Below, piece by piece: positions 1 through 5,015 of a DNA stretch of 6,798 bases (positions within the stretch are counted from its first letter, which is position 1; every line of letters begins with the position of its first letter). The DNA is from Anaerolineales bacterium (GTDB lineage: Bacteria > Chloroflexota > Anaerolineae > Anaerolineales > UBA4823), in the NCBI GenBank assembly GCA_020853835.1, contig JADYYC010000293.1:1-6798 (forward strand). The letters are read 5' to 3'. Both the position numbers and the translations under genes were made by a program. A model generated the notes under the pieces. It did not search any database, was not told the DNA's origin, and saw only the letters and a list, made by a program, of their open reading frames with translations.

Positions 1-1711
1 TCGCCAGCATGCTCACCCCGGTCACCAGGCTGAGCAGGGTACTCAGCGCGAGCGCTTTGCCGTGATTGAGGGCGCCGGGCTGGGATAAGAAGCGATAGAT
101 CATCACGGGGATGGTCGGGTATTCGGGCCGGGCGACCAGGGCGGTCGCGCCGAACTCGCCCAACGAGATCGTGAACGCAAAGATCGCCGCCACCAGAAGC
201 GCCCTGCCCACCAGGGGCAGTTCGATCCAGCGCAGCACGCTGCCAGGAGAGGCGCCCAACACCGCCGCCGCCTGCCTCAGGCGTGGTTTGATGCTGCTCA
301 ATGCCGGGGCGAGGCTGCGCACCACAAACGGGAAGGCCACCAGGGTGTGCGCCAGCGGCGTCAGAAGGGGGGAGGCGCGCAAATCGAGGGGCGGCGTGTC
401 GAGGGCGACGATAAAGCCCAGCCCCAACGTCACGGCGGAGGTGCCGAGCGGGAGCATCAGCAAGGGCTCGAATACCTGGCTGGCCGCGCTGCCCGGCTCG
501 CGCGCAAGCGCCCAGGCTGCCGGCAGCCCGATCGCGAGGGCCAGCACCACGGTGAGCGCGGCGTAACCCAGCGAGATCGCGATGGCGGTCGAGGGAGGCG
601 CGTAGAAGTACGATTCGCTCGGGTTGCGTGAAAGCTCCTGGTAATACGCCAGGGTCGGCTGGACCTGGACGCTGCGCAGCCCTCCGCGCGCCGGCTCGAC
701 CTGGACGAAAGAGCGCGTGACCAGAGCCAGCAGCGGGAGCGTCAGGAGGCCCAGCAGGACGGCCAGGTAAACCCCCGCCAGGATACGGCTCCCCCGGCCG
801 GAGAGCTGCCGCTCGGTGAATTTTTGCGGGCGCAGGTTGATCGGGCGCGAAATCCGGGCGCTGAGACGGGAGTAGATGACCGCCAGCGCCAGGGTGCAAA
901 CCAGTTGGATGACCGCCAGGGCCGCCGCCAGCGGGAGGTTGAAAAGCCCGATGGTCTGGTTGTAGATCTCGACCTCGATGGTGGCGAAGCGCGGGCCGCC
1001 CAGGACCAAGATCACGCCAAAGGAAGTGAAGTCAAAGATAAAGATCAACAACGCTGCGGAGGCGATCGCCGGCAGCAGCAGCGGCAGCACAACGCGGCGG
1101 AGCGTCTGCCAGCGGTTCGCCCCCAGCGTCATCGCGGCCTGCGCCATGCGCGGGTCGAGGTGCGACCAGAAGTCCCCCACCAGCCTGAGCACGATGGTCG
1201 TGTTATAAAACACGTGGGCAATTAATATCGCGCTAAAGGTGTTCATGAACTGGATCGGCGGGCGGCTCAGCCCCAGCAGGGTCATCAGGGTCAGGTTGAC
1301 CCAGCCGCTCGGGCCCAGCAGGGCGTTGAAGGCCGCCGCAACCACCAGGGTAGGCAGCACAAACGAGATCCCGGTCACAGCCAGGATCAGGCTTTTCCCC
1401 CGGATTTTATAGCGCGCGAGCAGGTATGCGCCTGGCAGGCCGAAAACCAGCGTGAGCAGGGTCGAGAGGGCGGCCTGCCAGAACGTGAAACGGACGACGC
1501 CGACCAGCGCGGGCGAGCGCAAAATTGCCGCAAAGGGCGCGAAGACGTCTCCCCCGGCGCGGCTGAAACTGACCCCCAGGATGCTCAGCAGCGGGTAGAA
1601 GTAGAAGGCGGCCAGGAACGCCATGGGCAGCAGCCAGAGCCACCCGCGCCCCAGGCGCTCCCGCAGGCTGGCGCGAGGGGGGAGCGTCAGCGCAGCACCG
1701 TCTCGGTCCAT
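1..1711 (-). CDS. thiP: Thiamine ABC transporter permease ThiP (3' end cut by the window edge)
   Basis: This is the inner-membrane channel of a thiamine/TPP importer of the ThiBPQ type. The minus-strand frame stays open for 570 codons to the left edge. It reads as a duplicated permease rich in hydrophobic helices, with cytoplasmic ATPase-contact (EAA) loops in each half: QAAMTLGANRWQTLRRVVLP at about residues 191-210 and QAAAVLGASPGSVLRWIELP at about 480-499. E. coli ThiP has 536 residues and the same two-half layout. The last visible stretch looks like the final helix, so probably only a short tail is missing. I chose the ATG at 1711 because it gives a basic, soluble N-terminus before the first helix (about 24-46); the next ATG lies inside that helix. 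This start overlaps the end of thiB by 25 bases and has no clear Shine-Dalgarno, which suggests translational coupling. Family assignment is strong; thiamine specificity is inferred from the adjacent thiB, thiN and TPP riboswitch. Confidence 0.93.
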   Translation of the reverse strand, partial: MDRDGAALTLPPRASLRERLGRGWLWLLPMAFLAAFYFYPLLSILGVSFSRAGGDVFAPFAAILRSPALVGVVRFTFWQAALSTLLTLVFGLPGAYLLARYKIRGKSLILAVTGISFVLPTLVVAAAFNALLGPSGWVNLTLMTLLGLSRPPIQFMNTFSAILIAHVFYNTTIVLRLVGDFWSHLDPRMAQAAMTLGANRWQTLRRVVLPLLLPAIASAALLIFIFDFTSFGVILVLGGPRFATIEVEIYNQTIGLFNLPLAAALAVIQLVCTLALAVIYSRLSARISRPINLRPQKFTERQLSGRGSRILAGVYLAVLLGLLTLPLLALVTRSFVQVEPARGGLRSVQVQPTLAYYQELSRNPSESYFYAPPSTAIAISLGYAALTVVLALAIGLPAAWALAREPGSAASQVFEPLLMLPLGTSAVTLGLGFIVALDTPPLDLRASPLLTPLAHTLVAFPFVVRSLAPALSSIKPRLRQAAAVLGASPGSVLRWIELPLVGRALLVAAIFAFTISLGEFGATALVARPEYPTIPVMIYRFLSQPGALNHGKALALSTLLSLVTGVSMLA

Positions 1712-2778
1712 GCGTTCAGCCATTCGGCGCGCTTCTCTGCGATCAGGCGCGGGTCGACCTGTGCGGTCTGCTGCGGGATCTCCAGGTAGCGCGTAAACAT
1801 CTCGCTCAGCTTCGCCTCTTTATTGACCGGAAAGACGAACATCTGCATCGGCATGTCTTCCTGAAAAGAGGTGGAGAGCATGAAATCGACCCATTTCTCC
1901 GCCAGGGCGCGCTGCCTGGCGCCTTTTAGAACCCCCACGAATTCGATCTGGCGGAAGCAGGCTCCGGGGGCGACCAGCGCCGCGGTCGAGGGCTCGGTGA
2001 TCTCTTCTTCGGCGTAGATCAACTCGAACACGGGGCTGGAATTGTAGGAGACGACGAGCGGGCGCGGCCCTTTTCCCGCTGCCCCGCTGAACTCGGTGTT
2101 GTAAGCGGTTTCCCACCCGTTCACCGCCAGCACATCGTTCTCAACCAGTTTGGCCCAGTAATCCAAATACCCGTCCTCGCCGAAATTGGCGATCGTGGCG
2201 AGCAGGAAGGCCAGCCCGGGCGAGGAAGTGGCCGGGTTCTGGACCACGAGCAAGCCCTTGTACTCGGGGAGAGCCAGGTCTGCCAGCGATCCGGGCGGGG
2301 TGAGGCCGTGATCGGCCAGGAACGCTTTGTCATAGTTCACGCACACATCCCCGTAATCCACCGGCAGGGCGTGATGCGTGGCGTCCAGCTCGAAGTCATC
2401 CGGGATCTGCTCCAGAAGCGGGGAAGCGTAGGCGTCGAAAATGCCTTCGTCCAGCGCCCGGCTCAGAAACGTGTTATCCACGCCGTAAAACACATCCGCA
2501 AGCGGGTTGTCCTTGGCGAGGATGGCTTTGTTGAGCGCCGTGCCCGTATCGCCCGATTTGAGGAACTGGACCTTGACGTTGTTCTGCGTTTCGAACTGGG
2601 CGAGCACGCTTTCAGAGATCGCAAACGAGTCGTGCGTCATGACCCGGAGCGTTGCGGCTTCGGTGGGGGGCGGGGTCTGCGCTTGCCTGGCTGGGGCGCA
2701 CCCCGTCAGCCAGGCAAGCGAGATCAACAGGCCAGCCAGGAAGGTCCATCCGGGCAGGCTGAAAAATTTGGGGTACAT
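1687..2778 (-). CDS. thiB: Thiamine-binding lipoprotein ThiB (ABC transporter substrate-binding protein)
   Basis: This extracellular receptor captures thiamine and its phosphates and passes them to ThiP. The protein has 363 residues. Residues 1-27 form a lipoprotein signal peptide with a hydrophobic core and the lipobox LTGC, so Cys27 should be lipidated and the mature protein anchored outside the membrane. The following segment to about residue 42 is a Pro/Ala/Gln-rich tether. ThiB family blocks are clear: THDSFA (48-53), ADVFYGVDN (94-102), PVDYGDVCVNYDK (139-151), NPATSSPGLAFLLA (181-194), NGWETAY (220-226) and SYNSSP (244-249), plus an R-x-EW-x(2)-AW end like that of E. coli ThiB. The aromatic Trp222 and Tyr226 align with the GW..AY block of E. 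coli ThiB that contributes to the ligand pocket. I chose the ATG at 2778 because AAAGGAG (2784-2790) sits 5 nt upstream; an in-frame TTG at 2817 would only add 13 residues ahead of the signal peptide. It lies 35 bases after thiN. Confidence 0.95.
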   Translation of the reverse strand: MYPKFFSLPGWTFLAGLLISLAWLTGCAPARQAQTPPPTEAATLRVMTHDSFAISESVLAQFETQNNVKVQFLKSGDTGTALNKAILAKDNPLADVFYGVDNTFLSRALDEGIFDAYASPLLEQIPDDFELDATHHALPVDYGDVCVNYDKAFLADHGLTPPGSLADLALPEYKGLLVVQNPATSSPGLAFLLATIANFGEDGYLDYWAKLVENDVLAVNGWETAYNTEFSGAAGKGPRPLVVSYNSSPVFELIYAEEEITEPSTAALVAPGACFRQIEFVGVLKGARQRALAEKWVDFMLSTSFQEDMPMQMFVFPVNKEAKLSEMFTRYLEIPQQTAQVDPRLIAEKRAEWLNAWTETVLR

Positions 2779-2813
2779 CTTTGCTCCTTTCAAGCTCACA
2801 ATAAAAGGGTCTT

Positions 2814-3437
2814 TCAATGATGGATGACAATACAGAGCAGCAGACCCGATTTAAGACTGACGGTCGCGGGTGATTTGAGCAGGATATTGCTCACCCCGCG
2901 CGTGCTGCCGGAGGCGAGGTCCTCGTCGTCGAGCGGGTATTCGAGGTCCTGGGTGGTGATCCCCTGCGCCGCCCCGCTCAGCGGCACCAGCGAGACGGTA
3001 TCCCCCGGCGCGCCCTCGATCGAGCGGCTTGCGCCAGCCCGGATGTAGTAGATTTCCTGGCGCCCATCCACCAGCCGGATGGAGAGGTCGGGATAAGCGC
3101 CGGGAAGGAACAGGTTGGCGGCGGTTTGGTCCCAGCGCGCCCCCAGCGCGCCGTAGATGAGGATCTCGTCGGGGTGCAGCTCCCTCGCATGTTGGAGCGC
3201 CAGCTCGAGATCGGTGAAGTCTTTGCGGGCTGGAAACACCAGGAACTGGGCGCCGCGGCTTTTCAGTTCTTCGATGTCATCTGGGGAGAGCGAGTCCATG
3301 TCGCCGACCACGTAAGCCGGACGCAGGCCTAATTCCAGGCAGTGCTTTGCGCCGCCGTCTGCCGCGATGATGAGGTCGTCGGCGCGTAGCGCGGCGGGTT
3401 GAGACAGGTCTCCATTGGCAAAAATGACCACTCGCAC
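2814..3437 (-). CDS. thiN: Thiamine diphosphokinase (thiamine pyrophosphokinase)
   Basis: This cytosolic enzyme transfers pyrophosphate from ATP to thiamine, making TPP and AMP. The protein has 207 residues, a normal length for the family. Motifs in order are FANGD (6-10), AADGGA (25-30), VGDMDS (44-49, acidic metal/ATP site), KDFTDLELAL (72-81) and GALGARWDQTAAN (96-108), followed by the C-terminal thiamine-binding domain with a late G-V-S-N. In the GGR-x-DH motif usual for the family, the histidine is Gln here (residue 104) and the second glycine is Ala. I chose the GTG at 3437 because it gives the canonical short N-terminus (MRVVIFANGD) and lies 10 nt after AGGAGG (3448-3453). A GTG at 3458 in the same frame lies upstream of that site and would translate it; a GTG at 3431 is spaced too far. 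This is the first gene after the TPP riboswitch, so product feedback on its own expression is expected. It fits a salvage operon with thiB and thiP. Confidence 0.94.
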   Translation of the reverse strand: MRVVIFANGDLSQPAALRADDLIIAADGGAKHCLELGLRPAYVVGDMDSLSPDDIEELKSRGAQFLVFPARKDFTDLELALQHARELHPDEILIYGALGARWDQTAANLFLPGAYPDLSIRLVDGRQEIYYIRAGASRSIEGAPGDTVSLVPLSGAAQGITTQDLEYPLDDEDLASGSTRGVSNILLKSPATVSLKSGLLLCIVIHH

Positions 3438-3440
3438 AAT

Positions 3441-3480
3441 AAAAAAACCTCCTTCCACAAACTTGCGCTTCGGAGGAGGT
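3441..3480 (-). terminator. Riboswitch-controlled hairpin with U-tract (terminator and/or ribosome-site sequester)
   Basis: Read on the minus strand, ACCUCCU (3480-3474) pairs perfectly with AGGAGGU (3453-3447). The stem can extend by CCG/UGG (3473-3471 with 3457-3455) across one bulged A, leaving a loop of about 13 nt. Six further U residues follow (3446-3441). This is an intrinsic terminator shape, and its 3' arm is exactly the Shine-Dalgarno of thiN. The hairpin would therefore end transcription just before the GTG start and, in any transcript that escapes, also hide the ribosome site. The energy was not computed. Confidence 0.75.
3448..3453 (-). promoter_or_regulatory. Ribosome binding site of thiN (AGGAGG), within the hairpin arm
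   Basis: AGGAGG is a full-strength Shine-Dalgarno. It is separated from the GTG at 3437 by 10 nt that are mostly the U-tract, and this decides the start codon of thiN. The same six bases form the 3' arm of the leader hairpin, so access to them should depend on the riboswitch state. Confidence 0.8.
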
Positions 3481-3529
3481 GCGCTGGCTGGCCCTGTGTT
3501 TTCTGGAGCCCCAGGGTATTAGACCACTG

Positions 3530-3625
3530 TTGCGGTTCCTCCGCCGGCATTATCCGGATCAGGTAATGCGGGTCGAGAGCCAGGACGCTCTCCTCTCAGC
3601 CTGTTGGAACAAGCTCCCCGTGCAA
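3530..3625 (-). ncRNA. TPP riboswitch aptamer (THI element)
   Basis: All conserved parts of the TPP aptamer can be placed on the minus strand. P1 is UUGC (3625-3622) with GCAA (3533-3530). P2 is CGGG (3620-3617) with CCCG (3572-3569). P3 is CUUGUU (3613-3608) with AACAGG (3605-3600). The invariant CUGAGA pyrimidine-sensing loop is at 3599-3594. The optional P3a hairpin is GAGAGC/GCUCUC (3592-3575). P4 is CCU (3563-3561) with AGG (3540-3538), and P5 is CCGG (3557-3554) with CCGG (3547-3544), flanking the pyrophosphate-binding AUAAUG region. The CCUGAUC-CGG-AUAAUGCC-GGCG core matches the family consensus. The element lies about 90 nt upstream of thiN and should reduce expression of the thiN-thiB-thiP operon when TPP is plentiful. 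Confidence 0.97.
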
Positions 3626-3766
3626 AATCATTTGTTAATCAACGTGAATTCGGGATCATGGCCTCTTGTCACAGCGAGGGCGGTTTATACCTGAAGCAGT
3701 CTCCAGGTTTCGCAATGACGCTCTCTGCTATCTCGAACCGACGTTTTTAGGGCGCTGGCGCTGCCT
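3626..3766 (-). other. Untranslated leader between the promoter and the TPP aptamer
   Basis: About 140 nt of predicted transcript precede the aptamer, which is long for a riboswitch leader. I see no convincing open reading frame with a ribosome site here. A weak hairpin (ACCTG/CAGGT, 10-nt loop) falls inside the repeat-like stretch at 3685-3722. No second aptamer is visible. The start of transcription (about 3766) is inferred from the -10 box. Confidence 0.5.
3692..3722. repeat. Possible remnant of an intergenic GAAGCARTCTCC / CGCAATGACG repeat
   Basis: The plus strand reads GAAGCAGTCTCC, then a few bases, then TCGCAATGACG. These two words resemble the ends of a short dispersed palindromic repeat (TCATTGCGA...GAAGCAATCTCC) that I recall from intergenic regions of many bacterial genomes, including Chloroflexota. 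Only one degraded copy is in the window, so the repeat nature cannot be shown from this sequence. Confidence 0.3.
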
Positions 3767-3771
3767 GAGAT

Positions 3772-3795
3772 TTAGTATAGCCGCCGCGATACTAA
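3772..3795. promoter_or_regulatory. Inverted repeat in the thi promoter, possible operator
   Basis: On the minus strand TTAGTAT (3795-3789) and ATACTAA (3778-3772) form a perfect 7-bp inverted repeat with a 10-bp centre; the half-site midpoints are 17 bp apart. One half lies in the -35/-10 spacer and the other covers most of the -10 box, a position where a bound dimer would block RNA polymerase. No regulator can be named, and part of the symmetry could be a by-product of the -10 sequence. Confidence 0.4.
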
Positions 3796-3802
3796 TTGTC
3801 AA
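3774..3802 (-). promoter_or_regulatory. Sigma70-type promoter of the thiN-thiB-thiP operon
   Basis: On the minus strand TTGACA (3802-3797) is a perfect -35 box. It is followed by a 17-bp spacer and then TATACT (3779-3774), one mismatch from the -10 consensus. The predicted start is an A near 3766. The promoter begins only 18 bp after the stop codon of the upstream hydrolase gene, and it is the only strong promoter seen ahead of the riboswitch. No clear terminator separates the two operons, so some readthrough from the signalling cluster is possible. Confidence 0.85.
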
Positions 3803-3819
3803 GTTCGGCGCGCGCTGCC

Positions 3820-4611
3820 TCAGCGCACCCGCCGCTTCCACTCGTCCTTCAATTGGAGCTGGCGCGGGCTCTCGCCGGAGGCCAGGGCAAAGAAATCGGC
3901 CATCAGGCGGTTGAACTTGGACGGCTCGTCCAGCATAGGGAAGTGCCCCGACTGTTCGAAGACGACCTGGTGAACGTGTTCACGGTGGCTGGCGTCGTTT
4001 TCGTCCGCGCTGGGCGCAGCCATGATCGGGTCGTTCGACCCGTAGACAAACAGGCTTGGCGTGACCAGATCATGCCAAGAAGAGTTCAAAGGCCGGTCTT
4101 GCAGGCCGGCGAGGGAGAGCTGGATAGCCCGTCCGTCGGCTTTTGGCGCTTCGGCGCGGGCTGATTCGCTGTCAGGAGAGCGGGTCAGGAGCCAGTCGGC
4201 CAGCTCCGCCGGCTGGGAGGTGAACAGGCGCTGGTTCAGCGCTTGCGAGCCGTCCGGCAGGCTGACCGCCAGCAGGCGGTCGACCCATTTGGGGTTGCGC
4301 ATAGCATACTTCGCCCCCACGATCGCGCCCAGCCCGTGCCCGATGATGGCGATCTTGACGATCCCCATTTCCTGCATGAATTGATCGACCATGTCCACCT
4401 GGTTTTCCAGGCTGTAGTAGGCGGGGACTTTGGCGGTATCCCCAAAGCCCCACAGATCCAGCGCGTAGGTGCGAAATGAGATCGAAGCGGCCTGCATGGC
4501 CGGCATCCAATACCGCCACGAGCCCACCCAGCCGTGCATGAACAGGAGCGGCTTGCCCCGCCCCAGCACTTCGTAATGCACGATCTCATTCTGCAGGATC
4601 AGTACGCTCAT
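3820..4611 (-). CDS. Alpha/beta-hydrolase-fold protein lacking the usual serine nucleophile
   Basis: This is a 263-residue cytosolic protein with the single-domain alpha/beta hydrolase layout. Visible landmarks are the oxyanion segment MHGW (25-28), the DLWGFGDT turn (52-59), the nucleophile elbow IGHGLGA (90-96), the acid-bearing strand VYGSNDP (189-195, Asp194) and the late histidine SGHFPMLDEP (221-230, His223). In active relatives the elbow reads G-H-S-x-G. Here residue 93 is Gly (GGG codon at 4335-4333), so the classical Ser-Asp-His triad is incomplete. The protein may be a non-catalytic or altered member, and its substrate is unknown. I chose the ATG at 4611 because the protein then begins directly with the first beta strand and GAGGG lies about 10 nt upstream; a TTG at 4632 would overlap the receiver gene. 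The gene sits 17 nt after the receiver stop, so it is probably cotranscribed with the kinase and receiver. The fold call is firm; the function is not. Confidence 0.88.
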   Translation of the reverse strand: MSVLILQNEIVHYEVLGRGKPLLFMHGWVGSWRYWMPAMQAASISFRTYALDLWGFGDTAKVPAYYSLENQVDMVDQFMQEMGIVKIAIIGHGLGAIVGAKYAMRNPKWVDRLLAVSLPDGSQALNQRLFTSQPAELADWLLTRSPDSESARAEAPKADGRAIQLSLAGLQDRPLNSSWHDLVTPSLFVYGSNDPIMAAPSADENDASHREHVHQVVFEQSGHFPMLDEPSKFNRLMADFFALASGESPRQLQLKDEWKRRVR

Positions 4612-4628
4612 AAAGACGCTGCCCTCGT

Positions 4629-5015
4629 TCAACCCCCGCCGTGTGCGTGGTGGTTGGCTAGAATGGACTTAATCCTGGCGGTCAACTGGTCAGGAGAGAA
4701 AGGCTTCAGGATGTACTCGTCCGCTCCGGCGTCCATCCCGGTCTTCACCTCGCTTTCCTGTCCTTTCGCCGAAAGGAACACCACCGGGATCTGGGACGTT
4801 CCCGGATCGGCTTTGATTTTCTCGCAGGCCTGGTAGCCCGACATGCGCGGCATGCGCACATCCAGCAAGATCAGGTCGGGCTTTTCGCTCAGCGCCGCCT
4901 GCAGCGCCTCCTCTCCGTTGCTGGTTGCAATCACTTCATGCCCCGCAAATTTCAGAGTGAAGGCGATCAATTCGCGAATATCGCGTTCGTCTTCTGCAAT
5001 CAGGATCCTTGCCAT
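4629..5015 (-). CDS. Single-domain response regulator (stand-alone receiver)
   Basis: This 128-residue CheY-like receiver has no output domain. The acidic pair is Glu8-Asp9, the phosphoacceptor is Asp52 in LLLDVRMP, the switch residues are Ser82 (LSA) and Tyr101, and the conserved lysine is Lys104 in the KPF motif. The protein ends a few residues after the last helix with a short His/Gly tail (HHAHGGG). The ATG at 5015 gives a canonical receiver start (MARILIAEDE) with AAGGA about 9 nt upstream; an in-frame start at 5111 would add 32 residues unrelated to the fold. The start overlaps the kinase stop by 16 bases, which marks the kinase as its likely phosphodonor and indicates coupled translation. 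With no DNA-binding or enzyme domain, it probably acts by binding a partner or as a phosphorelay step; the target cannot be read from the sequence. Confidence 0.95.
   Translation of the reverse strand: MARILIAEDERDIRELIAFTLKFAGHEVIATSNGEEALQAALSEKPDLILLDVRMPRMSGYQACEKIKADPGTSQIPVVFLSAKGQESEVKTGMDAGADEYILKPFSPDQLTARIKSILANHHAHGGG

Noticed and set aside
111..1225. Plus-strand frames opposite thiP
   Set aside because: The minus frame is open for 570 codons with clear permease motifs; the plus frames are Arg/Gln-rich shadows.
1407..1643. A 78-codon minus-strand frame inside thiP
   Set aside because: It is a shifted reading of the thiP first-helix region and encodes no recognisable protein.
2308..2820. 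A 170-codon open frame on the plus strand opposite thiB
   Set aside because: It is antisense to a gene with strong family motifs, has no recognisable domain and a composition typical of a GC-rich shadow frame.
3438..3458. GTG at 3458 as the thiN start
   Set aside because: It lies upstream of the Shine-Dalgarno and would add residues encoded by the ribosome site and U-tract, unlike the family N-terminus.
3491..3516. CCCTG/CAGGG hairpin between the aptamer and the thiN hairpin as a terminator
   Set aside because: It has no following U-tract; it is more likely an accessory stem of the expression platform.
3731..3741. CGGTTCGAGA on the minus strand, resembling a tRNA T-loop
   Set aside because: No matching acceptor, D or anticodon arms can be formed around it.
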